Part shown: positions 48,801 to 60,690 of the stretch, piece by piece | How the letters are laid out: the number at the start of each line of letters is the position of its first letter | Position numbering within the stretch: the stretch's first letter is position 1 | Origin: Onchocerca volvulus | Lineage: Eukaryota; Nematoda; Chromadorea; Rhabditida; Onchocercidae | Assembly: GCA_000499405.2 (NCBI GenBank) | Contig: HG738140.1 | Location: 4,296,829-4,360,828, forward strand | Reading direction: 5' to 3' | Length of the DNA: 64,000 bases | Notes under the pieces: generated by a model | Seen by the model: only the letters and a program-made list of their open reading frames with translations | What the model was told of the DNA's origin: nothing | The model's database searches: none | Position numbers and translations under genes: made by a program

Positions 48801-51540
48801 CTTTTTTTTTGCGTTTTTTTTTTCCATTTTCATGTTTTTAAGTCAGACATAGAGTACATAATAAATATTATAGTAAATGAAATTTGCGTATAAAAAACTC
48901 ACGTATCACGTTTCTTTCTTCATTTCTGTCCATGTTTTTATCATTTATTTTACAAGCAATTATTGAAGAATATCCAAATAAACTGATCACTAAGTTATTT
49001 TTTATGTTATAAGCGATTATTAGAGAATATCCAAGCAAACTGATCATTGTGTGTGTGTTTTTTTTTCTTTTTTTTTTTCTGATAGTCACGTTTTCTTTTA
49101 AAATTCATATTTTTCTCGTTCGATACGGAGGAAATTGTTATAAGAAACAACCGCTAAGAAATGTGAAAAGAAAAAGTGCAAATTTATTCAATGAGTCAAT
49201 CAACAAACATTATTGTTATCATTATCATTATTTATTATTATCATTACTGTTATTGTTATTTTCATTGTTATTATTTGTATTATCAATTACTATTACTATT
49301 TTTTGTTTTCCATCTTCTGTATTAGTATTTATTTTGGAGTTGAAAACGAATAATACCCGATATCAAAAAGAAAATTTGATATAATTAAAATGGCAACCAC
49401 TTTAAGATTCATTTATTGTCAAAATATAATAAAGAAAACAAAAAAAATTCGGTTTACTAAGGCTTAAACTTTACCAAGTGTGCAAAATGTATCTATCCGT
49501 AACAATCTGTCAAACCTTTTTTTTGTTTACCAAACTTTTCTCTTCACCGTTTTTCAATTTATCATCATTTGACAAAATAACACTTTGTCGAAACAAAGGC
49601 GAAGCAAACCATTCTTCAAAAAGCAATAAATTTGAAAAAAAAAGGGATGGAAAAAAAAGAAAATGAAGAAATCAATTTATATAAATAATACAATCAAAGA
49701 GAATTGATATGACATTTATCTATCCAATGATATTTATTATTCCATTTAATTCTTATTATTCATTATTTATTCAATTTCCCTACTTATCAGTATAATTTTT
49801 ATTCAATATCGCTCTACACATTCAACATTTCTTTTGTCATTATTGTTCTGTATAAAATTGTTCAATTTTATTTTTTTACTCGACTCATCCGTTTCATCAA
49901 TTTATTCTCTACGAAAAAAAAAAGAAAAAAGAGAAAAAAATTCGGGTAATATTCAACAGTTTCATTCATTCAAATATTTGATAATTTTCAATAGTTTTAT
50001 TCATTCACATTTTCGGTAATATTCAACAGTTTCATCCATTCAAATTTTTTCTTTTTTTTTTTTTTAAATGAAATGTCATACGCTCAAAATGTCTCATCCC
50101 GAATGTTAACTTTCTTCTCCATCTTCCTCTTTTTGCGATAGCATTTTTAATTTTTTTTTTTTTTTCTTTTCACATCTTTATCATTATTTTTTAATGGTGA
50201 AGAAATATTGAAAATATTTTGATCGAACAAATGATGATAGCCAGCTTTTTCAATTAAAATTTTGTTTGCATTCGATTTTATCAAAATCAATCATTCCGAA
50301 CTTAAATTTTAAAACTGAAAAGATGTCGGAAAAATTCTCCCATTCAAAAAATATCTTGATCTTATTTCCAAGTCCATGCGAAGTTAACTTCATTAGATAA
50401 AATAGAAAAGCATCACAAGTACCACAGAATGATGGAAAGTAAAAAAGAAAACCAATACTTCAATAAAAAAGATGCCAACAATTTTTTATCAATCTCTCTT
50501 ACATAGTCTAGGTCTTTGTACAATTCCATCGACTCAAAATATATTATTGGATTTAAGTTGATATTATCAAATTTATTTAAGCAATATTAAAAACGAAGTA
50601 ATGATCGAGTTCTCTCTTAACAGCATTTCATTTGCTCACAGATTTATTTATCCCGTAATAAATATAAATAATATGTACTCAATCAAATAATGCTATAAAT
50701 TGCAAGCAGTCGAAGAAAAGAACTAAAAATATAAAATAAGATAAATGACGTATGTATAAACTGTTCATCTCATAAGGAAAGCAATGGAAAATTCAGAATC
50801 CGAAAAGTAGCAATATTGAAGTTATATCCTAGATCTTTATCTATGAATGAAATAATATAACAAAATAAAAAGTTATACTATTTAAAGACCTAAAATTTAA
50901 AACAAATGAAAAAAATTTTAAATATCAATCAATGAAGTAGAAGGTTTACATTATATATCTTATGATTTTTTGGCAGTAATTAATTTGAAAAGCTTCTATG
51001 ATCGAATATCTATTATTTTGAAAATTTTGAAACATATTTACTCAAAAATAAATATAAAGAAGTTTACGATGTTATTTGCAAAAGCAACGTTTAATTTTAG
51101 TGAAAAAGAAACAACACGTACATGAATCTTTTTTTTGTGAATAATATATTAAACAAGATATGTTCCTATATAGCATATAAATCATGTTAATTACTGTATT
51201 TCAGTAACTTAATTTATTGAGCAAATAACAATTGAAAGTAGCATTTCATGAGAAGAAAATGGAGGCGGAGAACAACAAAGCAAAAGAAAGCAAAAAAAAA
51301 AAAAAAAAAGTGAAGCATACGGTCAGTTCTACCCAGTGAAAAATTTTATAATACTCAATTCATGTATACAGAAGTGAATCTAAAATATAAGTAAGGCCTT
51401 ATGACAAACCTAAGATAGACACAGCAATTTTATATATTTTGTATTTTTAAAGTTGAAAATAAGAAATACGAAAATTTAAAAACTTGAAAAATTCAACTGA
51501 CAAATTAACAGACTGATCTACTTACCGCTTCCATACAGCA
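45500..51540. other. Intergenic AT-rich DNA downstream of the ZNF598 gene
   Basis: No gene is supported. Holds a pure run of 36 T at 45808-45843. Also holds a loose direct duplication of about 60 bases (near 48940-48990 and 49000-49050, both with 'agaatatccaa.caaactgatca') and TTATTATTATCATTA-type runs at 49210-49300. A TTTATT (AATAAA on the minus strand) at 51213-51218 could be a distant poly(A) signal for the minus-strand gene. Confidence 0.45.
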
Positions 51541-51544
51541 TTCA

Positions 51545-54500
51545 TTACTTTTTGTCTTTCTTTTTATTACCATGCTTTACTTCCTTTGAAACATTCACCT
51601 CTACACTTTCATCTGAAGATTTTATTGCAGTGCTCGACGAAACTTGCACTTCCGAAAATGCTGTATTATCAAAACCTGGTGGTGGACCAAAACCAGGAGG
51701 AGGTGCTAAGTCCAAGCATAATCCAGGAGGTGAACCAAGATCATATGGATGTTTTTCAATAATTTCTGCTTGTTTCCTGAAGACCTGAAAAAAATAAAAT
51801 CAAAATGTTTCTAAAAAGTCTAGCACAAAAATAAAATCAAACCCTACTTATGAAAATGAAAGATATAGAAAAAAAGCATCTGAATAAGACATAAACAGAT
51901 CTTGAATAGAGGAATTTTAAACAATAACATACTACTTCCAGGCAAATTCAATAAAATAAAGATCAAATTACTAGAATTTTTGAACTTTTCAAAAACCTAC
52001 TTTTCCTTCTGATCCTTCACCAAGTTCTGGGAAAGCCTTCGATGACGATATATCAATCGTTGATTCATTTACAGAATTTGTAGCATTCGTTTCCGCATGC
52101 TCATTTTTATCTTCTTTTATTGTCATGCTATTAAGAACTGAGAAGGTTGATGAAAGAAGCTGAAACTACTACTTTTTATGACTAATGAGTGATAAATGAC
52201 ATGCTTAACCAGAACTATATAGTATGATAACTAATATTATGGCCTTAAATCTAATGATATGAAATACTTCATTTGAAGTGTTTGGTAATTTCGAAGAATG
52301 AAATTTGCATAACCTCTCGTCGAAATTTTTTTCAATTGAACTGATTTTGCATACCTTTGACAAACTGAATGCTGGTTTCGTTATACTTGACTCTTCAGCT
52401 TCATTTTCATGATGAGTGTGACAAGACAGAGATGGAAAGGGATCAACGAACTCATCAATTGTCTTATCTTCCACTTCCCTTTTTTTGCCCTGTAAAAAGT
52501 TTGATTTTTCGAATATTTTTACAAAAAAAGAAAAAAAAAGGCTAACAATCAATTTAACCGAAAAATAAAAGAATAATCACTTCTGATAATTGTTCATTCT
52601 GCTTCTTAGTAGAATTATTTTGCTGTTTATTCTTATTCTTTTTACCCTCCTTTTTCTTGCTTGGCGTATCCTTGATAATAACTATATCTTTCAAAGTCAT
52701 TTTCGGCAGTGATCCCTTAAAATAAATTGAAAACAACTAGATAAGATCGAAAAAAAATTAAATTCCATTAAAACCTTGAAATTTGAAAAAATGAAGCAGT
52801 AGAATTTATAAATCAAAAATAAAAAAAAATTGCAAAAGCAACCATTACAGAAGAATCTTCCGCATCTTCCCATTTTTCAGGAACCGATTCTCGAGGCCAA
52901 AGATCTGGTTGAGGTAGTTGCTTATTTTTTCCCGAAATATTACGAGTAACAGAGGCTGCTGAAGACAAATTCAACTGTCTTGGAGGTGCCTGTAAATATA
53001 GGAGACATTATATGTAGCAATTGTACTAAACTATTAAATATGAAATAAATTCAGGACTTACAAAATAATTTCTGCATACTACTGGATAATTAATGCCATT
53101 AAAAATACTCTATAATTAATTAAGCACAATTTTACTCAATGAACAGCATTGGACTCGCCATTATAAAATGTGCATAAATGACTGGTTTGATGCAATCTAA
53201 GATACAATCAAATTTGCGCGGTTTTATAAAGAAGCATAAAAGATATGATCATACATAAGTTCCTTTCAGAATCCAACAATGTGATTATGTTCAGCATGCA
53301 GCCAAGTTACTATTAGAACATGTATCACATTGAATGATCGAACGATCTAACTTATGCTCACAATGTCCACTATTTCTACTAAAAGTATACAAAAATGAAG
53401 CACCTGCATGACAGAGCGATTCTTTTTAGCCCATACTGATCCAGGTAATAAATTGTTCACAGATTTTGTTACTGAAGATTCAGGTAACTTTGGGAAATCA
53501 CTTAATGCTAATGCGGATGCTACGTTACTTAAGGACATTGGTTTTTTCATTGTTTTAGACCACGATGACTCGATCGCTGATATTCTTGAACTACTTTCAA
53601 TCTAAATAAGTTAAAATTATATAAATGAAGACAGGAAAAAAAAATTTGCAACTAAAATACAATTAACAATTTCAGCCCAATCTGACTGAACCCTTAAGAA
53701 TTGCATCATTTCGCCTATTCCTCAGTAAGAACTTTACTTTTTTCCTTAATACAAAAAATAACCTTTTGAATGCCGTATGATTCTAAATGCACTTTATATT
53801 TCAAATTCTCTAAATAAAACTTGTCCAATAGCAAAAGAATTTAAAAAAAAAAAAACTTATACTTCAACTTTATCTGTCACGAAATTTTCTGTATTTCCAT
53901 TTTCAGTTTGTACTTTGCTCAAAGTACTTAGGTGTGTCCTAGGAGGAGGGAACTGTTCGTCATCATCAATGAACCACGATCTCGATGAAACAGCGTTTGG
54001 CTAAAAAGATAACAATTTTGCAACTTGAAATGGGACTGCAGTTTGTGAATTTATTCCAAAAAATTCTACAGTGATTTGAATGACCTGTCTGCAGTAAAAG
54101 CAAGTTGAATTACTTACTTCATTAGAATTTGATGCAACTTTGACATTGTTCGCATTGGTTACTTCCTGAGGTTTTGCGACACTTTTGTTATCTTGTGATG
54201 AGGATACCAAATTCGAAGCTTCAGAAATTCGTGTAGATTTATCTAATCGAGGGAAATCACTACCTTGTAACGTGAATTGGGAAAAACAGTTTGGAAAAGA
54301 TGATCCCGTTAGTTCGCTTTCTGCTGAAGATACAGTCGATATATTATTCTTATGAACAGCTGGCCTGGAATTGATTTCTTTTCAACAGCTGGAAATGAAT
54401 TTTTTTTTTCTAAGTGACAAAAAATTGAATAATTTATATCTTTCAAAATACTTGAAATTTGAAAATAATATGAAAAGACATGTAACAGTTACAAAATAAA

Positions 54501-57500
54501 TTCCAAATATTTCTAAAACAATTTTTGTTCTCTTAGTTCACCAAATCTGCAGAAACTATCATGGCAAACATCAAGCAAACTTCGAGGAAAAAGGTTATAT
54601 TATATGAAGAGTAGTGAAAAGAAAGTGATAATGGCATAGGCAATTTAATTGACTACGTCGGCTCTTTATTCCAAATATGCAAATGATATCTTATACCTGT
54701 ACTTAAATTTGGCGGAAACTTTATTAACACATAAAATGATTTTTTTTTTAATGTGAAATAATTAGAACTAACTTATTTTCTCGTGAAGGCTGCTCGTGCG
54801 GTATAACACCTATTTTTGGAATGTTTTGTTTCGAAGAAAATGTAGAACGTGCTGAGTGAGTTATTCTGCCACCTCGACTTGGTCCAGCCGAGTTCCGATC
54901 CGAAAAATGAAAATCTAAATTTAGTATCTGCGGACCAGCTGCATGATCTCTACTCTGAAAAAATAAGAGTCGAGAATGTATTAAAGTACTGAACTGCAAA
55001 TATTTTTTTTTTCTTTTTTTTTTTTTTTTTTTTTGTGAGTGCAATTAAATAGCATTAGAAAAATAATGAAATAAATCCACAAACAGTAATATTCAAACTA
55101 ATGTTAAATCTGATTGGACAATGTCGGCATTAATTTGAATATTACTGTTATTTGGAAACATTAACACTTTCGTTTGCAAAGTTATAGAAATCTAATGTCA
55201 ATCTTTTAATCATAATGCAGATTTGTCCTAATTCTTCCAACTTAATCTGAAAAAATAAAAATGCAAAGGAAAAAACTAAAGTAATTTCGCTTCATGTAAT
55301 ATTTCTAAATAGTAATTTAAAATCAAATTAACCTTATGTAACTTCAGTTCAGTGTCCGTTCGAAATGCTATTCCCAAATGTAAACATTCACCCTCTTCGC
55401 ATATAATATGTTTCGCTCTGTAATGGCTTAACAAATCCTTATGTTCCCTGAAATAATAAAATTCAAGCGATGAGCAAGACCATATTCATATTTCATAATC
55501 AACTTATTTTTTTTAAAGTTTAAAAAATAGAAATAGATATTACGAGAAAAAATAATTGCTTCGTCCATCAGCATCACAAATCTGACAAAAGAAATGCTCT
55601 TTGCGAAGATGTCTGTAACGGAACTCTTCATCCAAGAAACGCTTTTCACAAAACAAACATTGTGGATGACCTGAAAATGCAAAATATTTTGTTCAATCTA
55701 ACATACCTTTAAACAAAGTGATATTTTTCATATGTACCTCCGCAATTTAAATTTTAATATTTCAACAGAAATGAACAAGAATTTATCTCAATCGTTTCGC
55801 GAAAGATAATATATTTTAAGGTGCTCTATGTTCAAAATAGCGGAGGCTTTTTTAAATATGGTGCGATAAATATAGCGCTGAACAGATGAAACTGTTCAAA
55901 TTAATAAGCACTAACTAAAAGGTTACTTATCGTTGAAGATACCTTTAAAACTCTTGTCATCAGAATCACCATATTCGAGATGCCGTTCCAAATCAAGATG
56001 TGAATAAAATTTCCGCTCATAGGTAAATAAATTCAAGTTTTCCACACAAATATCACAAAATTCAAAACGATGAACCATATATACATGTTGATTCAATTGA
56101 GCAAACGTCTCAAATACTCGTTTTTCACCCCTATAAATTAATTTCATTTTCTAGGAAAATAATTTATAATATCCAAGATGGAACTGAAAAGCAATCTGGA
56201 ACTTACTTTTTTTCACATAGTAAGCACTGATGAGACAAATAGTTTTCGTAACACTTTGCAACATATTCATCTGCCAATTTAATTTTGTGCTTTACAGCAT
56301 CCTTATGTTCAACACATTGAAGAGGTATTTGATAATTACTCCAATCACCCGGGAATGGCACAAAATATAACTGAAATTTCATGTATAATTAAGTTCATAA
56401 AAAATTTGATCAAATCAATTATACAATTTCCTACTTCTCTTTTTGATAGTACATTTATTAATTATCCCAACGTAACCAAAAAAAAAAGACCAATAGGAAA
56501 TGCTAAAATATGCATCAGCAATACTTAAGTGGCATTTTGAATAGTTTTAATTGTCTTTTAATACAGAAGATACAAAATTACAATAGAAAAAAAAAAATGA
56601 ATTACCACGTCGATAACAGTTCTACATTTTGGACATGTTTCATTTCCACATAAAATTCGCAATCGAATTCCGCATTCTATGCATATAGGATGTAAACACG
56701 GCCCTATCGCAAATAGGTCAGATTCACGACAACATATATCACATTCTGTAGATTCGCCTCTGAATTTGATACCAGCATGATCCGATCGATTCTAGAAAAA
56801 AATTCTTACTTTCTTAATTCATGCATGTAAACAATAAATAAGAACAATTTGTATCTTACGAAGTTATGAAGCTTATGAACAATTCGAAAAGTTTTGAGCG
56901 ATTTTGTAAAATAAAACCCAAACTTACTGAAGTGCCAACAAAAAGACGTTCGTAATATTTCGGATCGCGAGTCACATATTTTCTGGATTTCGGATCATGT
57001 CCATCTCTTCCACTGCTTGTCTTATGAAAACCTGAGCGGCTCGGACCATCTCTCTGATACATTCGTTCAACTCTACCTCTACCACGACCAAAATGTCCAA
57101 TCATATTTCGTCTAGAAAGCAGAATTATTAACTTTAATATATTTATTACCTTGCAGGTTTCAGAAATTAATTATTTTATCACAAAGTTTTCCCAACAAAA
57201 GTCCGTTAAAAGTAGTATCTAATCACAGCATTGCTTAAAAAGTTGAAAAGTTGCATGCTAACTGGTGAAGGTGGGTAGTTTGAGGTACTGGTAATTCAAA
57301 TCACGAACGGTTTACAACAAATCCTTTCAAGCCTAATCACTGATGTCTGAAACTTTACCTTGAACTATGTATACTATAATGCATCGAGAGATCGCGTAAC
57401 TGTTTTTAGGCATTTCATAATTAGAAAGCTTTGACAATTTTCGTTTTTTATGATCTATTTGGAATTAATATCAATAAACTTTCCTAAAATAACAATCACA

Positions 57501-57622
57501 CATTAAACAAACAAGTCAAACCTCCTGCTATTGGTAGATTCCTGTCGTGCATGTTCATTGTCTCTTACTTCGCGATCTGCAGTATAGTTTGATCGTTTTG
57601 CAGCAACTTTTAATTCGGACAT
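51545..57622 (-). CDS. znf-598: ZNF598-type RING E3 ubiquitin ligase (ribosome quality control)
   Basis: Sixteen exons join in frame on the minus strand: 57622-57522, 57111-56928, 56791-56606, 56370-56207, 56130-55943, 55670-55544, 55447-55333, 54954-54773, 54364-54118, 54000-53863, 53601-53404, 52989-52849, 52715-52581, 52489-52355, 52159-52001 and 51784-51545 (879 residues). A C3HC4 RING is at 112-151 (C112, C115, C127, H129, C132, C135, C148, C151). A string of C2H2-type fingers follows at about 206-355, including CLFCEKRFLDEEFRYRHLRK and the EHKDLLSHYRAKH...CEEGEC segment typical of ZNF598/Hel2. The rest is Ser/Asn-rich, ending with PPGL (819-822), two PPPGF motifs (828-832, 834-838) and a Lys-rich tail. 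ZNF598 senses collided ribosomes and ubiquitinates small-subunit proteins; the PPPG motifs are the type bound by the GYF domain of GIGYF proteins. The start is the first ATG, with acceptors 20 and 98 bases upstream. Confidence 0.95.
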
Positions 57623-57718
57623 ACTTTTTACAATGAACTAAGATAAAAGTTGATCTCCGCAAAGTGATACAAACAAAGATGTGCAAAGTATCAAAGAAAT
57701 GTCGTGGTTCAGCAAAAA

Positions 57719-57722
57719 CCTG
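57719..57722 (-). promoter_or_regulatory. Candidate trans-splice or 5'UTR acceptor of the ZNF598 gene
   Basis: On the minus strand CATTTTTCAG ends at 57720, giving a leader of about 97 bases before the ATG at 57622. A second, weaker acceptor-like TATCTTAG lies about 20 bases before the ATG. Confidence 0.4.
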
Positions 57723-57723
57723 A

Positions 57724-58199
57724 AAAATGACAAAATATTTAGCAGATAGCATCATCAATTTGTTTACTGTTTCTTATATAATTTATAATTTAATTGTAAT
57801 GCTATGAAACTGACTATCGATACCTAAACTCATTGTCAAATCGATTAATTAAGATGATTTGAAGATCAGTATTATCAATTTTTCCAAGGATTACTGAGAG
57901 GGAAGGATTTGATAAGTATTTCTAGACCTAGACTAGTTAAGCTGACCATTTAAACAAATGAATTTAGCGTTTCCTAGGAATAATTGCAGAAATTATTGGC
58001 ATAATATAAATGCCCTTAAAGAATATTCAAGATGATCAAAAAAATGATTTGATCAGCTCTTCTGACATCTACGAAAAAAATTCAAAACTCGATTCAAACA
58101 GAACATGATGTTTCATACATAGTAGTAATTTACCATTTTTTACATAATTAATAATTATTTAATTATACACATGAGCTAATTAATGAAATATCGCCCTAA
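57724..58199. other. Upstream region of the ZNF598 gene
   Basis: AT-rich, with no recognisable coding segment or promoter motif. Probably part of the promoter or 5' region of the minus-strand gene. Confidence 0.4.
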
Positions 58200-58800
58200 A
58201 TATCACGAATTGGTAAATCCGTATTTCTGGTTAATTGTAGTCTAATCGTGAAGAAACATCAATCTGTAAAATTAAATTAAAACCGCAAAATTTTTTATGA
58301 ATTAAATTAAAACTATTTTTTCAAATTGTAAACTTATAAAGAAAAAACATATTCATATCCGCTTAATTGTATTCTAGCGATAAGGAAGTATTTTTTTCAA
58401 TTGTAAATCTACAAAAAAAGAAAAAAATTCGTAATTCATAGTTATAGCTTTGTAGTTTGGTTTGTGGTATAATCAGCAATAATCTTATCATATTAAAGTC
58501 TGATCTAAATTTTGACGAAGTTTTTATTTGATGATTGTATTCTAACAGTGAAGAAATATTTTTTTTTCAAATTATAAACTAAGTGATAATTAAGGAGATA
58601 ATTAATTAGCTCATGTGTTGAATGTATTAAATAAGTTTTTGATTTGATGATTGCATTCTAACCGTAAAGAAGCATTTTTTTTTTTTTAATTATAAGTCAG
58701 GAGATAATTAAAGAGACAATTAATTAGTTTTACGTACTAAATGTGCCAGACAAGTTTTTTATTTGCGAATTAAGTGATAATTAGAAAAGTAATTAATTAG
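58200..58800 (+). repeat. Degenerate tandem repeat, unit about 116 bp
   Basis: The best pair starts with 'gtttttatttgatgattgtattctaac' at 58520 and 'gtttttgatttgatgattgcattctaac' at 58635. A partial third copy starts near 58754, and weaker earlier copies lie around 58210-58440. Each contains a poly-T block and a 'gataattaaggagataattaatta' segment. Confidence 0.75.
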
Positions 58801-59240
58801 TTTCCCGCCACACGTGTCAAACAACAGCTCACAACCAGAACTACAATGCGTACAACTGCAAATGACACACACCTCTTACAAAGTCTACGACTTGGAAAAA
58901 CACTTCCTAACGGTTGGAGCACAATTAGCAAAAACTCATACGGCCAGTCGACAACTTCGGCGAATAATTGTCGCAAATTGACAACGTACCTATATTCGAA
59001 CCAAACAATCAAAGTAAACTACGTTTGTGGACAAAAATACAGATGAACGGATGAAAACTTTCAATTCTTACCTAGTATTTTTCATTAAAAAAGAAGAAAA
59101 AAAATTGAAAATAAAAGTTGAAAAGCAGGAGTTTCATATGTCTTGACGTAAGCTGCGTCGGGTCACGTCAAAACGTGATAAATCGATCTGAAATACTGCA
59201 TAGGTCATGCGGTGAATCAGTACTACAGGAGCGACAATTT
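58801..59240. promoter_or_regulatory. Higher-GC island with paired TGACGT elements
   Basis: Base composition changes sharply against both flanks. Frames are open on both strands (58846-59046 +, 58797-59012 -), but neither resembles a known family. At 59143-59149 is TTGACGT and at 59165-59171 its reverse complement ACGTCAA, an inverted pair of CRE/bZIP-like half-sites. It could be a distal promoter, a first non-coding exon of the minus-strand gene, or a piece of an unknown gene or element. No function is assigned. Confidence 0.35.
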
Positions 59241-59639
59241 TCGGGTTTCGAAATTAAATTTGTATTACTTTTCTAAGGATAATCTGTTCAAGAATTTTTG
59301 AGTTACTTTTAAAAGTTCGTTATTTCTCATTAAAATCTGATATTTCAAAAGTTAAAACTTTCTTCTCTTTTCATTCTTAGGTTTTTGCTAATTTAAAACC
59401 TTCAATAATAATGGAAAAGCTTCAAAACGTATCAATTTTCGTTTATTATCAATATGCCGCTTCTATTCAACATTTTTTAATTTTAATTTCATTTCCAATA
59501 TTTTCTCTGCAATTATACTTTTTCCCGCTTGTAATTGGAAGATTCTATTTTATCATGCATTTAATTTCAAAAGAAAGTATTCTTTTTTAGCTTATTGGAA
59601 GATTTTGACTTTTTTTTCTTGCAGGAAGATTTAATTTTT

Positions 59640-59880
59640 ATCAATAATCATCACTGATACATGATATCTGTATCATCAATGCGTGATATCAGTGTTATTC
59701 TATTCTTAGTATTATTATCACTATTCTTAATATAGCTATCACTATTCATAATATAGCTATCATCAATTCATGATATCCATATCATTGATTTGTGATATTA
59801 GTATCACAGTTAATTTATGAATAGTGAATATTATCGATTTAGTATATCAGTATCATTGATTCATAGTGATAATTGTCGCC
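59640..59880 (+). repeat. Degenerate repeat (ATCATTGATTTGTGATATCAGTATC type)
   Basis: Phrases such as 'tgatatccatatcattgattcatgatat' and 'agtattattatcactattctta' recur about eight times with variation. Confidence 0.6.
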
Positions 59881-60360
59881 AAATTAAAATGACAATTCCA
59901 AAGTAAACAATCTGATATGATTATACTAGATATATAGTATCATTTAGATTCACATAAATTGAATAGTTCCACTCATCTCAGATTTCCAACTGATAGATTA
60001 ACTGATAAACTGACTGATAGATCAATCATATGTTGTTAATATCGAAAAATCAATTTTAATGTTTACCATTTTTCTGTCGTTCGATTTATGTCGATATTAA
60101 ACTCATTTTTCAATTCGATATTTTAATATAAATGACCTGGAATATGATTGATAGGATAGTAGTAAAATTTGGCGATGAAAATGGATCTCTATGAACTTTT
60201 TACTAAACTATCCATTTTTTTTTCCTTTTCAAACTTAAATTTTTCCGGATAAAAGATCTTTCTTTTTTTTTGATTTTAATTTTCTTTTTTTTTTCGCATA
60301 TTTAAAATTTTCCTGTTTTGTTTTATTCGTGCATTTATCATGAAAATGATTTGTATTTTA

Positions 60361-60690
60361 TCAGGCATAAATTTTTCGATCTTATCCGAAATGTATGGAG
60401 AAAACACTAAACATTTGTTGGGTTGTCATTTCGTTCTTAAAATCTGAAAACAAATATGCCTATTTGATTATTTCATGATATGATGATCCATTGAACAAAT
60501 ATAAAACATCAGATCTATCGATGTCCATCGAAATTTCATTGTCGCCGATCGGTCGCACACAACAAAGACATATTGTCGCCCATTGCAATATTGTCATACA
60601 AAAATTTCTTCGTCAAATTTATCCAAAATGATATCAAATTGAATTTTATAGTCACATCGATTACGGTAGTAACCGGAAATGCTTCTCCAA
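60361..60690. other. Compositional island with short open frames on both strands
   Basis: GC content is clearly above the neighbourhood, and stops are rare in several frames. The plus strand holds a frame of about 50 codons ending with IQKFLRQIYPK at about 60630. The minus strand holds a frame of about 58 codons containing VGEAFPVTTVIDVTIKFN. I do not recognise either. It may be a relic exon or transposon piece. Confidence 0.3.

Noticed and set aside
51552..51788. Plus-strand 78-codon frame with GGGPKPGGG
   Set aside because: It is the shadow of the ZNF598 terminal exon; the PPPGF motifs read correctly on the minus strand.
53408..53605. Plus-strand frame of 65 codons
   Set aside because: It is the antisense shadow of ZNF598 exon 11 (53404-53601, minus).
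58797..59046. Two opposing open frames taken as genes
   Set aside because: No family match or splice context. Simultaneous openness on both strands is explained by locally low stop-codon content, so it is kept only as an island worth checking.
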